A DNA stretch of 64,000 nucleotides from Gari tellinella (GCA_922989275.2 OV277864.1:40795550-40859549); one strand, 5' to 3'; shown: positions 23,806 through 35,034, counted from the first letter of the stretch. Notes: generated by a model not told the origin, from the letters alone. A program made the numbers and translations.

Positions 23806-24371
23806 AAGCTCATAATTGAGTCCTCGGATCAGGATCTGCACTGTTGGTCATTTTGCAACAAACTGCAGAAAACAACCAGATCTAGCTTTATCTAGATTTA
23901 ATTTAGAATCTGGATTCATCCATTTTAAGTATTAGTGATGAATGAGTTAGTCACGATCTTCACTGTCGACACGTCTCGAATTTCTTGGATATTTAATGTG
24001 GTCGACATGTCAAGATGTGAGTATTATCTCATTACAATATTCATATATATTTTTATTTTGCATATTTTTGCATGTATATATTTATTTCTGATTGCTATGT
24101 AAATATGTTGTCTGTTTGTATGCTTGAACTCTTCAGTATTGGAGGAAATAAAGAAACTAACTAACTAGGTGTCTATGCTGAATCTAGACGGTTTGCGAAT
24201 ATTAACCATTGCATGCACGTGAGCACTAGTTCGAGAAAATATTTACAGCATTAGAGAAGCTAAACACAGCGCCCAACGCATCTTGATTATCATTTGCAGT
24301 CAGTGTTGCTCCGAATCACACATCGAGTAATTTGAAAGGCTTTAAATTGCTTCAAACAATTGTCGTCTCTT

Positions 24372-24915
24372 GTTTTTATTTCTCAATTTAAACTTGCCCA
24401 AATCGCATCCTTAACACCAGTTTCCAATTAATGCGTGTACGTTGATGACTGTTATGGGTTGTTGTCACTGACTAACAGTGCAGACCCTGATCGGTCGACT
24501 GTGGACATTTTCGCTTTGTAGTCTTTAATGGTTTTTTGTTTGCAAAAACACATATATATATAGTCTCTATTGTTGAATATGTTCGAGTTATATGACTAAA
24601 GTAATATACATGTAGTAGCAAACAGTTTGGATTAATTTCTGTTCTGTTTTAATCCTTATATTCTGAAGTGTCGTATGCTTAAAACATTTCGTCTTCGGAA
24701 GCAGCAATAGTATATTTTGGGTCTTAATTAAACTTCATAATATATTCCAAATCAGACCCCGCGTTACGTAGTCTCTGGTCTGCAGGTCTAGATACAACTG
24801 TCAAGCCTGTGTAACTGTAAGCCAAGTCGCTATAAGCCACGACAACGCGGCGTCTTATCTGGAGCCAAGATGTTTGCAAATATTACCCATGTCGCCCTTA
24901 GGACGGTAAGAGTTA
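24372..24915 (-). repeat. Inverted duplication, arm B segment 2
   Basis: Reverse complement of about 17275-17801; it also overlaps the content of segment 1, so part of arm B is present twice. Confidence 0.75.
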
Positions 24916-25274
24916 AAAGCCTATATTTGGCTCAGCATGATGTCTATTGGACTGTATATTAAGGTAGATACACAATTGTTACATCATATCATATTACCCA
25001 GAGGCACATAGGGCATCATGGGTACTAGGTATTAATACAGTTAGATAGGGGATCTAGCTGATCCATTTCAACATTGTAATGTTGTTGTTTACATATAACG
25101 ATAAAAATAGGCCTTCACAAAACCCCCAAAAGTTTGCATCTAGATCATTTCCTTTAATTGTCAAATTGTCAAGACAGTAATGAAACTTTTTTTCTACACT
25201 TTTTAACATCTGTATTTTGTCAACTAAAAACTGTCGTATAAATTATATTTACACAATTTTTTCTAGACGATTAA

Positions 25275-25650
25275 CCCTTGTTTTGAACACAGGTGACAAC
25301 TTAAAGCAGGTTGAAAGTAAAGTAAGCTGTGTTTTACATTCACACTGCTTTAAGCTATCATAGGAAAAGAATCTATTTCGTATACATATGTAATACTTAA
25401 TTCTTTGTTTGAATACAAGTGACCACTTATAGCAGATTGAAAGTAGAACAGAATGAGCTATACTTTCAGCCTGCTTTAAGCTACCATCTGCGAGGCTAAA
25501 CACTCTATTTATAGTAGTGCATAGTGTGATTTACTTTCAGTCTACTTTCAGCAATGATAAAGAACATAATACATTTTGTATGGTACTGTTTTTTTCTTCA
25601 GTGTGGGAATAAAGTAAAGGCTTAAAAGGGTGTATTTATTGAGTAATGGG
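25275..25650 (+). mobile_element. PalA MITE, expanded internally
   Basis: TTAACCCTTG at left and GAGTAATGGGTTTAA at right. It holds at least two palindrome-half pairs (AAAGCAGGTTGAAAGTAAAG near 25310; GCAGATTGAAAGTAGAAC near 25430), so the core has been duplicated and diverged. Confidence 0.65.
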
Positions 25651-25724
25651 TTTAATCCACGAGGAAAAAGATTTCCACTGTCACATCTGTGTCTATATTA
25701 TAAGCACTAAATGTTCACATCTGC

Positions 25725-27872
25725 AGATAAAGGCACTTAAATAATATTATGAAATAGACGAGTCTACCTAGCTAAAAGCCATATGAAAATATGTAAAGGA
25801 TGAAATAAGGCAGCTAAGTGGGGAGATTGTGGTTTTCAGCACACATTTGTTCACATAGGCGATTTTTGTGAGGAAGAAGTCGCCGGCCAAACATAATTAG
25901 TTGATGCCTTGAACTGGACAAGTATCTCCTGCCGAACTTCGGTGATGTTACTACGACATATGCTTTATTTCCTTTGTACAAGTGTACTTTCAAAAAGTAC
26001 ACTGTTTACAGAAATATGTATGCCTGACTAGAGCACACACTTACGCTTTCATCATTTAGGGGGCCCTTGAAATGGGTCTACACGATTTACTTGGTGTCAA
26101 GTGTACTTTCAACAAGTGCACTGTTTTCAAAGGACACACGGCACCTAATGATTTCGAATTACAGAGGATGAATGAAATCGTAGCAAATGCTATTTTTCAA
26201 AAGCTTTCCTAGTGTTCCGGATACGAAATTCATTAACGTTTTGGTGTTTGGTGCTTATCCAAACATTAATAAAGACTTGTAGAATTTTTTTTTTATCGAG
26301 ATGTGAAAATAAATAGAGATTGTGGTGGAATAACTATGGCCGGTGCAGATCAGGCTAGAATCAAATCAAATGGACGAAAATTGCACCATCACGCCACTTT
26401 TCAAATCCGCTTTTTTTAAGTGGCTTATACGCATAAATTTATAGAGTTACTGTGTTTTTCAGTACAAGATTGAATTTAATCCATTTCGTGAAGAGGGTTA
26501 TATTTTCACGAGAGGCTTCGCCCCTGTATTGGTTCCCTACTGTGATAATTGGTATCAATACACACACCATTATCAGAGAATGTTCATTGCAAACCAATTA
26601 ACACAGCTGGGTAGCTGTTAGATGTAGATAACGATCAGTGAACCTGAAGTTGCAATTAACCCTTATCCTGCGGATCGCGAGTTGACTTTGTTCTGAATTT
26701 CTCTGTCTCTATCTCTATCGCTCTTTCTCTCTCGCAAGATAGAGAGTGCGAGAGAGCTGGAGAAAAGAGAGTGAGAATAAAGGCAAAGACAGAGAGACAG
26801 AGATATGACGAGAATGACAGAAAATAGCAAAAAGAAAGAAGAACATTCATTCTCTTTGCTACATTTCTCTTACCATTTGTCATATCTCTCTTTTTCTATG
26901 TCTCGAACCCTCTCTCTATTATATATCTTCTCTCTCGCTGTCTAGACTCTGTAAAAAAATAATGAGTCTATAAACGATATATCACAACAGTTTAGATCCA
27001 AATCACATCGCGAGATATTTAGGGTCCTTTGATCTGGGTCTACCCGTTTTACTTGGTGTCAAGTGTACTTTCAACAAGTGCACTGTTTACAAAGGACAAA
27101 TATATACGTGACGAGTGTTCAAAGAGTTAAAATGCACACACTGTCATGATAAATGCTATTAAAGACTGTCATAGGGTTCAGGATTCGAAATTCAATAATG
27201 CTTTGATGTGTGGTGCTTGACAAAACATTAATAAAGACTTCTAGAGGTGTTTTTTTTTCGAGATGTGGAAATAAATGAGGTTTGTGGTGGAATAATTATG
27301 GCCGGTGCGGATCAGGCAAAAATCGGCTCAAATGGACGAAAATTGCAGCATCACGCCACTTTTCAAAGATTGTCAAATGTTACCGGTGAAGAAAGTCTTT
27401 AACTTTTTAGTGTGTGTTGCTTCACAAAACATTTATAAAGAGTTGTAGGGGGGCTTTGTGGTCGAGATGTGAAAATAAATGGGGTTGTGATGGATTAACT
27501 TCGACCGGTGCTGATCTCGTTTGAATGGGATGTACACGGACATATAAAATGTGCTACGAAGGTAATGTTTGTTTATATTTCTACATTATCACTTCCATTT
27601 CGTGTGATTTAACCCTTTCTAAGAGGGGTAAAAAAAAATCTTTTTTTTTTAATTTTTTTTTTCAAATTTTTTTTCAAATTTTTTTTTCAATTTTTTTTTT
27701 ATTATTTTTTTTTTTGTTGTATAATCTGAACTTATTTCACCTTATAATAACATAATTTATAGATAGTTCAAGGTTTGAGGCTGTAAACTACCCATACAGT
27801 AGACTTTTGATTGGGTTTTGGGTAATTCCGGGGTTTGTGGGGTTTGTGGGGTTTTGGGTAATTCGTTCCACC
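25725..27872 (-). repeat. Inverted duplication, arm B segment 3
   Basis: Reverse complement of about 14516-16830. It begins with the direct-repeat copy 2 (25728-25836) and ends at GGGTTTTGGGTAATTCG (27853). It lacks the 290-bp insertion of arm A. Confidence 0.8.
27637..27716. repeat. T-rich low-complexity tract
   Basis: Long T runs broken by CAAA or A; counterpart of the A-rich 14665-14735 in arm A. Confidence 0.85.
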
Positions 27873-28409
27873 CCAAGAAAACAACACTCAGTAATATTGC
27901 TTCTAAACAAAAAAAGGATTTATTTTGAAAACAGTATTAGAGAAACAATAAAGTGATTTAAACTAATAACTTCTAGTGAATAAGCATAACAAATTTAGAA
28001 GAATCTACTTTCACTTTCTTTTGTGTATGATTTGTAATATGTGACTGTCGTTTGGGCCCTTGGTTGTTTAGACCTAGGTCGTTTCAGCCTATTTTAAGGG
28101 TTGGTCATTTTGGACCATTTGGTGGGTTGTTATCAGTCTAACATTTCCTTTAAAACCTATTTTTAATCTTAACGATTCATGTGTTTCATGAAATCATTTA
28201 AAATTATTAAATAGAGTTTAGGCCAAATCCAAACTCCTGGTTTTCTGACCCCCACCCCATCCTTCTGTAGTTCAGTTTGAAACTATCATCAGTGCTCTCA
28301 AGAACTTTGATTTTGTTTTGCATTCATTGTTTTTTATGCAGGATGAGTGACAAATTTCATAAATTTTTACCCCGGACAGCCAGGCCTCACTTTTACAAGA
28401 AGGATTATT

Positions 28410-28731
28410 CCATTACCCCATAGTCTGTTTCTAGTTTCAATGACATGCAGCCATTTAAAGCAGGTTGAAGGTAAAGGAGAACATGCCTTAAGGCACATTC
28501 TGCTTTATTTTCAGCATGCTTTAACTCTTTGAATCTTAGTCGTGCATGCATGCATCCTTTTCAAACAGTGTACTTTTGAAGAGTACACTTGCCTTAAAGC
28601 AAACTGATGGCCCAGATCAGAGGACTCCTAAATTTACATGCCCTCTGATAAGTAGTGTACTGCTTGCACTTACTTTAGTGGGTGAAATTAGAATAAATAA
28701 AAATAAAAATGTGTATCTATGGAGTAATGGG
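28410..28731 (+). mobile_element. PalA MITE containing a PalC fragment
   Basis: Left end CATTACCCCATAGTCTG, right end GGAGTAATGGGTTAA. The core runs to CAGCATGCTTTAA (TTAA at 28521-28524). PalC text then starts abruptly (CTCTTTGAATCTTAGTCGTG, then AAACAGTGTAC and CAGATCAGAGGAC). Confidence 0.65.
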
Positions 28732-28859
28732 TTAAATAATCAGACCATGACTGCATGAAACACAGATACTTTTGGGTATGAAGAAAAGGGTTTATACGCC
28801 AGTACATGTTATCATACGCTTGGTTGAAAAAAAAAACTTGCAAATTTATGTAGCCTTAA

Positions 28860-29102
28860 CCCAAACCTGATAGCCTATTTCTAGTACTTAAGATAGGTGA
28901 CTACTTAAAGCAGGTTGAAAGTAAAGCAGAATGCGCCTTAGGGCGCATTCTGCTTTACTTTCAGCCTGCTTTAAGGTATCATGTGCTATAATATAGAAAA
29001 TATTCCCTATAATACATATTCATTACTGATTAAATTGGAACTATTTTCTTCAGCGGATGAATAAATCATATCCGCTAAAAGGCGCTTCTATTGGGGAAAG
29101 GG
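28860..29102 (+). mobile_element. PalA MITE, full length with near-perfect hairpin
   Basis: TTAA (28856-28859), CCC...GGG, TTAA (29103-29106); 243 bp. The central palindrome 28911-28973 pairs AAAGCAGGTTGAAAGTAAAG with CTTTACTTTCAGCCTGCTTT with one mismatch. A good reference copy. Confidence 0.85.
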
Positions 29103-29449
29103 TTAATTGAATCAATTAGCATTTTTTCAAAGCAGGTAAGGTAAATAAATAGGTGTAATTAATTTATTTGGCATGGATTAGCCCAGGGTAGTATGGTGAC
29201 CTAGAAACATTTCACGTGTACATGTACTTAACAGCTGCTGTTTGATTAAAATAAATTATAATAGAGTTGAGACCTGCGATAGAGACTGCTGACTTCTCCA
29301 AAGAAGTGACCTAGCTAGGACACCGTTTCCTACTCTTCATATTAACTTTTACATGCTATTGCTAGTGCCGGATACATGTGCCACAGTGATTACCTTTGCA
29401 AACAGTTTGGATCGTAATTAGATGCTGCATAACCTTAATCTTTATCAGG

Positions 29450-29633
29450 AGTTGTAGATGTGCATGACCCAAATTTCAGGTCCCTGTGACCTTGACCTTG
29501 AAATTGGCAAAATTTGTCAAAATCTTGTGCCGCTTTCCTCCTCCAGTTTTAATCTCAGACACTTGTTACTTGGCATATATTCAGGAGTTGTAGATGTGGA
29601 TTAGGAAGATGTAAATTTCAGGTCTCCATGACC
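29450..29633 (+). repeat. Older repeat split by the hAT insertion, left part
   Basis: AGGAGTTGTAGATGTG and ATTTCAGGTC occur twice here. The text resumes after 31273 (GAGTTGTAGATTTGCAAGAC near 31383). Confidence 0.5.
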
Positions 29634-29641
29634 TTGACCTC

Positions 29642-31265
29642 CAGGGTTGGCAATCGACCGGTCAATAAGAGTATTGACCACCCGGGCGGTCAATACTGGT
29701 TTTAACCGGTCAATACCGGTCATTACTGGTCATTACGGTCAATACTGGTCAATTGACCACTTCGAACCAACTTATAACCTATGTATCATACCCCTAGCAT
29801 TGTAAATTGTTGTTTAATATATACAGTACATACAAACTGTACTGTTAAGGATATTTTTAAACAACTGTTTGATATTTTGATGTTGTTTTTCAAAGTTTTA
29901 CTTTAATGACCACAAGTGGTCTTTTGCCAGGTGGACATTTGATGTGGCCAATTCAATCAAACTACTTATAAAATAAAGTACTAGTACCCTACCTATCTTA
30001 TTCACACATTGTCATGATGAGCATACTGGGAATAATGATCATATCAAAGATTTAATCTAAAGATTAAAATATTTAAATTACATCTTGTAAATATTTGATA
30101 AAACCAGAAATACAAAGTGGTTGATTGAAGTGACCGGCCTTAATTATTGTCAATTGAAAATCGACCGGTATTGACCACCTAGGATCAGTTTGGGAGTTTA
30201 CCAACCAAAAGGCTAGCTATACTCATAATCAATCAACCACTAAATACTTCAACTCAATCAACTGTTCACTTACAACTCAATTGACCATTAAAAACCTCAA
30301 TTGACCACTCAAAATTTCAATTGACCACTTTGGGAATATATTACAGCAAATAATTAACCATAAAGATCATATACCAGAGACATACATGTATGCATGTCTC
30401 TGCATATACCAATAGTCTGGCATTAATTAAATGTTGAAGATTCATTGATGTCTATTATTTACAATCATGGGATATTCATAAGTATTTGCAAGTTGCGACA
30501 CCTGTAAATTGCTGTCAAAACAGATAATCATGTGTTATGTTGCCCCATGTCACTGCAGTGGGAGTAGCAGAGATCTGATTGTGACCAATCAAATGTCTTG
30601 ATACAGGGTGATTATACACTGACAGGGGTATTATACACCAACACTTTGTTTTACCCCTATTTGTGCCCAGGAAGCCACCAATGAGTCTGCTGAGCAGTAT
30701 GACTGCAAGGTCTTCAGTATAGTCACAGCTATTGAGAAGATATCTGTGATGAAGCAGAACCCAGCCTGACAGTCTATTATTGTTGCTCTGCACACTTACT
30801 GAATCAGCTGGGACAGGAAATTACTCCGGACCAGGTGATAAAGCAAGTTGTAGAAGTCAAGAAATACTTCAGGAATCACCATACACTTAGTTCAATTGGC
30901 CAGTATGGTCTTTTCAGTACCCGAGTGGTTGATTCAATCCACCGGAAGTGGTCATTTCAATCGACCACAAGCGGTCAGTTCAAGCAATAAATGTGGTCAG
31001 TTCAATCGACCAGGGTGGTCTTTTCAGATTTAAAAAATCCACTTTGTGCCTCCTATACCCCCTATATACACTTGAAATAGCTTCCAGTGTATCTGTAATA
31101 CATAATTACACTATAATAACACCCTTTTAAAGCTTCAAGAGCTTTATTTTAACAGAAAAAGAGTATTGACCAGTATTGACCACTTCAGGGAGTATTGACC
31201 GGGGCGGTTTTAACCGGTTAAAACCGGGCGGTTTTAACCGCCCCGGTTTTTACCGACCAACCCTG
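29642..31265 (+). mobile_element. hAT-type DNA transposon fossil
   Basis: Ends CAGGGTTGG and CCAACCCTG are inverse, and the element is flanked by a perfect 8-bp direct repeat TTGACCTC (29634-29641 and 31266-31273), diagnostic of hAT elements. Length is 1624 bp. Subterminal regions are full of GGTCAATACTGG/GACCACTT-type repeats, as expected for transposase binding zones. A transposase remnant lies at 30660-30895. It is too short and broken for activity. Confidence 0.85.
30660..30895 (+). pseudogene. hAT transposase remnant
   Basis: One frame from about 30669 reads EATNESAEQYDCKVFSIVT up to a TGA near 30769. After a frame change, TVYYCCSAHLLNQLG and then VVEVKKYFRNHH follow to about 30890. Cys-Ser-Ala-His followed by LLNQL, and the K-YFRNHH segment, resemble the central domain of hAT transposases. 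The N-terminal zinc finger, most of the catalytic core and the C-terminal dimerisation region are absent. Identification is from family pattern; the frame change is direct. Confidence 0.65.
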
Positions 31266-31273
31266 TTGACCTC

Positions 31274-31445
31274 TGACCTTGATAATGGGTTAAGGCTAGG
31301 GCTAGCAGTTTATATCTTGTCTGGTGAACTCCTTCAGTTCCAGACACAGGGACCTGATACTTTATGTATATATGTTAATCATGAGTTGTAGATTTGCAAG
31401 ACACATATTTCAGGGGCGCTGTGAGCTTTACCTTGAGCTGTATAT
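31274..31445 (+). repeat. Older repeat split by the hAT insertion, right part
   Basis: Continues the text broken at 29641 (TCTGACCTTG, then GAGTTGTAGATTTGC and ATATTTCAGGGGC). Confidence 0.45.
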
Positions 31446-31591
31446 AGCCTTAAGAATTGATTATAGTTGTTGCATTGTGTATCAGCAGGGTATTCATAAG
31501 AATTAGTGGCAGTTCTAGTTTAGAAAATGGAAGAGAACATTTGTAAAGTTAGTAATTGTAAGGGTTAGGAAGCCAACTATGAAACTTAAAT

Positions 31592-31816
31592 ACTTATTAC
31601 TTTGCATGCTGAGTATATTGTATTCGTCCGCAACATTTATTGTCAAGTCTAGTATTGTTCTAAAATTAGGATTTTAAAAAATTTCGTTTCAAACAATATC
31701 AGAGTGTCAAACATTTTGGATCCAGATGAGACGCTGCGAAATGTGGCGTCTCATCATGATCTGTATCCAAACTGTTTGCACAGTTATTTAAGAGTCTGCC
31801 GCTAGCATGCGAAGAG
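31592..31816 (+). mobile_element. PalF element, copy 2
   Basis: ACTTTGCATGCTGAGTAT at left, AGCATGCGAAGAG then TTAA (31817-31820) at right. The core pairs GATGAGACGCTGCG with TGTGGCGTCTCATC. Confidence 0.65.
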
Positions 31817-32092
31817 TTAATAAAACAAATTTATGGCTTTTCTCCTGAAAACCAGACATTTAAAAAACAAATCCTATCAAATACTAATATCATTATGGCT
31901 CCATCAAACCCTGTGTTATGTCGGCTTATTAGAATTCACTAAATTGTCTCATTAATTAGTAGTGTTAATGAGTCCAAAGACCTCATCAACAAGAATTTGT
32001 TGGACAAAAATCAATGAGCCAGGTACTGTACATGTTGGTGCATCTACAGTCAATCTTGTATGAACCATTTCCTTCATAGGACCAGGGCTCCA

Positions 32093-32276
32093 GATAAGAG
32101 GGGGTAAATTGAACAAATCCAACACTTTCTTACTCATTTTACCACCAAATCCTATGGTGTTACTACTCATTAGAATCGTCTCTTCGAGACAATTCTAATG
32201 AGTAGTGACACCATAGGCTTTAACTGAGAAATAAAGATTTTAGTTTTTGAAATACCCCCTTATCTCTGGAGCCCTG
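32093..32276 (-). mobile_element. PalD MITE, copy 2
   Basis: CAGGGCTCCAGATAAG / GGAGCCCTG ends. Flanks TAGGAC and AAGGAC agree at 5 of 6 bases. Core hairpin around CTCTTCGAGAC. Confidence 0.8.
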
Positions 32277-32310
32277 AAGGACTTTATCAAAGTTTATGAA
32301 TTCAAATCTC

Positions 32311-32380
32311 AGGGCTCCACTGACCCGATAAGAGGCAGTAAACTGAACAAAACCAACATTTTCTCACTCGTAGAAACAGT
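32311..32380 (-). mobile_element. PalD fragment
   Basis: CAGGGCTCCACTGACC then GATAAGAGGCAGTAAACTG; the rest is missing. Confidence 0.55.
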
Positions 32381-32712
32381 CTCCTGCACTTTCACTTCAT
32401 TTCAAATTTTTACTTTAGTTCACACTATAAAAAACATAACTAATGCTCTAGCAAGAGAAGGGTTAATAAATGCCTCAAATGAAGCCTTGGCAGTGTAATA
32501 TTCATACATCATGTGACTGTGCCTGCATGCATAAGGACTAAATTAAGTGGTGCAACACAGAATGAGATTGATTGAAATAATAAACCTTTATGACAATCAT
32601 GTTTATCTGGTTTTATGCATACATGTACATGTATAAAATAACCCAATGTCTCATAAATCAAGGGATGCTGCAGGTGTACTACTAATGTAGATATCACTGA
32701 TAAATGATCAGG

Positions 32713-32903
32713 CAGGGCTCCAGATAGGAGGGGGTAAACTGAACAAATCCTATATTTTCTCACTTATTTCAGCACCAAATCCTATGGTGTTATATTCATT
32801 AAAATCGTCTCGAAGAGACGATTCTAATGAGTAGTAACACCATAGGGTTTAATACAGAAATAAAGCTTTTAATTTTGAAATACTCCCCTTATCTGGAGCT
32901 CTG
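32713..32903 (-). mobile_element. PalD MITE, copy 3
   Basis: CAGGGCTCCAGATAGG / CTTATCTGGAGCTCTG ends with the conserved hairpin core. No clear target duplication. Confidence 0.8.
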
Positions 32904-32969
32904 AATTCAGAGTTATTACAGTGAAGATCTATAGGACAAAATCTCCTTTTAACAATTCCAACAATTTAT

Positions 32970-33095
32970 TTTTATCTGAGTGACAAACAGTTTAAAGCCT
33001 GATCAGACTGGCAGGTAACCCAGCGTCTGATCTAGCCCCAAACTGTTACTACGCAAATAAGTAATTGTTTAAGCACAAACACGTTTAATGGGAGA
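32970..33095 (+). mobile_element. PalE-type fragment
   Basis: ACAAACAGTTTAAAGCCTGA, ATCAGAC..GGTAACCCAGCG, then AAGCACAAACACGTTTAAT as in the right flank of 49410-49645. Confidence 0.55.
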
Positions 33096-33136
33096 GTGTG
33101 ATATTTATTACACTGTACAAGTGTTTGCAGTTTTAA

Positions 33137-33380
33137 CCCTTTCCCTTATAGAAGCGACTTTTAGCGCATTCATTTTATTCATCCGCCAAAGAAAATAGTT
33201 CCATTTTATACTGTCATGAATATGTACTATAAGAAATATTTTCTATATACTAGCAGATAGTAACTTAAAGTAGGCAGAAAGTAAAGCAGAATGTGCCCCA
33301 GGGCACATTCTGCTTTACTTTCAGTCTGCTTTAATAGGTCACATATCTTAACTACTAGAAACAGGCTATGGGTTAAAGGG
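33137..33380 (-). mobile_element. PalA MITE, full length
   Basis: TTAA on both sides (33133-33136, 33381-33384), CCCTTTCCC...AAAGGG ends. The hairpin pairs GTAAAGCAGAATGTGCCC with GGGCACATTCTGCTTTAC. 244 bp. Confidence 0.85.
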
Positions 33381-33779
33381 TTAAATGCAGCGATGCAAAA
33401 CTGTCAGTGTTAACTTAAACTTACCAATGTTTTAGAATTAAAATGCGAAAAAAACTTTATGAAAACTTGACAAGAACCCTGTCCTCAGTATTTCAGATTA
33501 AAAATTCCGCCATGCATTTACCGCCTTCTGCTGTATAAGTGCCATTAGATGAATTTACCTCTGAATTATGTCTCTGAATATGTGTCATTGGACATCGCTT
33601 CACTGTATTGAAATTGATAAATGCACTAAAATGAGGATTCCCTAGTTGTTTTTAGTGGAGATGGAAGTTTCGAACAAGATCATTTTAAGTAAAGCAGAAA
33701 GTTCCTATATAGTATGAATTATGACAAAACAGAAGCCGTTAAACCTTTGAGAGTTTCCTCCAAAAGCAATAGTGCAAAT
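33381..33779. other. Unassigned intron sequence
   Basis: No gene or repeat recognised. Confidence 0.4.
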
Positions 33780-33925
33780 CAGCCATATCCAACTGTGTTT
33801 AGGGCTCAAGCACTGCTTAAAGCAAGATGAAAGTAAAGCAGCAAGCTCTTAAAGGAGCTTTCTGCTTTACTTACATGTACATATCGCTTTAAGCTCTCTC
33901 TTGTTAAAAGAGCGTCAATTTATAG
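33780..33925 (+). mobile_element. PalB-like palindrome
   Basis: CACTGCTTAAAGCAAGATG and AAGCTCTTAAAGGAGCTTTC; terminal repeats not found. Confidence 0.5.
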
Positions 33926-34049
33926 TCATGTGTGATACTTCTTTGGAGATGAAGGTAGGCCGGGTTACTCAATGGTGCTACTATGGAGGAAAAAGTTAAG
34001 ACAGGCAACAGTTTAATGCAGAACTTATGTCTGCACTTAACCTTTAATA

Positions 34050-34188
34050 TGTTGTGACTACTCATTATTAATAAATTATAATTGTCTCAATAAGATGATT
34101 CTAATGAGGAGTTGCACCATAGGTTTTGGTGCAGATATGAAGATTTTAGCTTTTGGAATACTCCTCTTATAAGTTATCTGGAGCCCAG
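34050..34188 (-). mobile_element. PalD MITE, left-truncated
   Basis: GATGATTCTAATGAGGAGT, ACCATAGGTTTTGGTGC and ATCTGGAGCC. Confidence 0.55.
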
Positions 34189-34267
34189 GCGTTATTGCAG
34201 CTCTTGTAATGGTTATGTGTTTTATTATATGCCTTCGAATGATATCGAGCGTTTCCGTGTGTTTCTG

Positions 34268-34331
34268 CAGAGTAAAATACAAGAGTCTGTATCAGCCACC
34301 TTGTATCAGCCACTTTGTATTTTACTCTGAC
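34268..34331. repeat. Hairpin around a duplicated TGTATCAGCCAC
   Basis: CAGAGTAAAATACAA and TTGTATTTTACTCTG are perfect inverses, separated by two copies of TGTATCAGCCAC. Confidence 0.8.
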
Positions 34332-34487
34332 CTCGCTTTCGATTTAACGTGACGTCATTTACGTACATGTACGAGTGCCGCGTTATTCTTTTTGGCATAC
34401 AAAACTTCTCGTTCTGCTTCAAATAACTAATAAATTTTGGATATAAAATGATTTAAACAACTATTAAGTTGTTTCTGGTTTGTATTC

Positions 34488-34675
34488 CAGGCATATAATA
34501 AACACATTACCAGTTGGCAGTGCGCAACAGAGTGTTGCATTTAGCTCTCGACGTTTTTGGCGGAAACAACCGATCAGACTCGCGCCAAGGCGCTCGTCAG
34601 ATCGGCTATTTCCGCCAAAAACGTCTCAAGCTAAATACATCACTCTGTATCGCACAGTCAACTGGTAATGTGTAT
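34488..34675. repeat. ~190-bp CpG-rich palindrome
   Basis: ACACATTACCAGTTG at left is inverse to CAACTGGTAATGTGT at right. Further in, GACGTTTTTGGCGGAAA pairs with TTTCCGCCAAAAACGTC. The centre is GCGCCAAGGCGC. No related copy was found in this window. Confidence 0.8.
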
Positions 34676-34679
34676 GTAT

Positions 34680-34843
34680 CAGGCTTAAGATAAGAGGGAG
34701 TTAGTTCAACAAATCAAACATTTTCTCACTCATTTCAGCACTAAATCCTCAAATAGACGATTCTAATGAGTAGTGACACCTTTGGGTTTAATTCAGAAAT
34801 AAAGATTTTAGTTTTTGAAAAATTACCCTTATATGGTGCTCTG
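34680..34843 (-). mobile_element. PalD MITE abutting the IQGAP exon 2 acceptor
   Basis: Left end CAGGCTTAAGATAAG, right end TTATATGGTGCTCTG, flanked by ATGTAT (34674-34679) and TTGTAT (34844-34849), 5 of 6. One hairpin arm is partly deleted. Its end lies 14 bp upstream of the first exon 2 base, so the element supplies most of the presumed branch-point region. Confidence 0.75.
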
Positions 34844-34857
34844 TTGTATTGTTGCAG

Positions 34858-34990
34858 CCAGTGTGAGTGAAATGCCTCCTCCAGGACCTCCTCAGCAGCA
34901 ACATGGACACATGTCAGCTGAACAGATGGACGAACAGAGGAAACAGAACATTGCCTATGAGTACTTGTGCCATTTAGAGGAGAGTAAAAT
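34858..34990 (+). CDS. IQGAP: IQGAP-family scaffold protein, coding exon 2
   Basis: Acceptor TTGTTGCAG ends at 34857; donor GTAAGT starts at 34991. With the base carried from exon 1 it reads SVSEMPPPGPPQQQHGHM, then SAEQMDEQRKQNIAYEYLCH and LEESK. The MDEQRKQNIAYEYLCHLEE part matches the conserved segment just before and into the calponin-homology domain of IQGAP1/2/3 (vertebrate form MDERRRQNVAYEYLCHLEE). The exon ends with two bases of the next codon (phase 2). No exon 3 (expected to continue W-[MI]-E-A-C-L and PPTTELEEGLRNGV) was seen up to 64000, so it lies outside or was missed; intron 2 would then exceed 29 kb. Which paralogue it is cannot be decided. Confidence 0.92.
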
Positions 34991-35034
34991 GTAAGTTAGA
35001 ATTTACTGGTGTTCACAGTAACTTGATTGGATTT

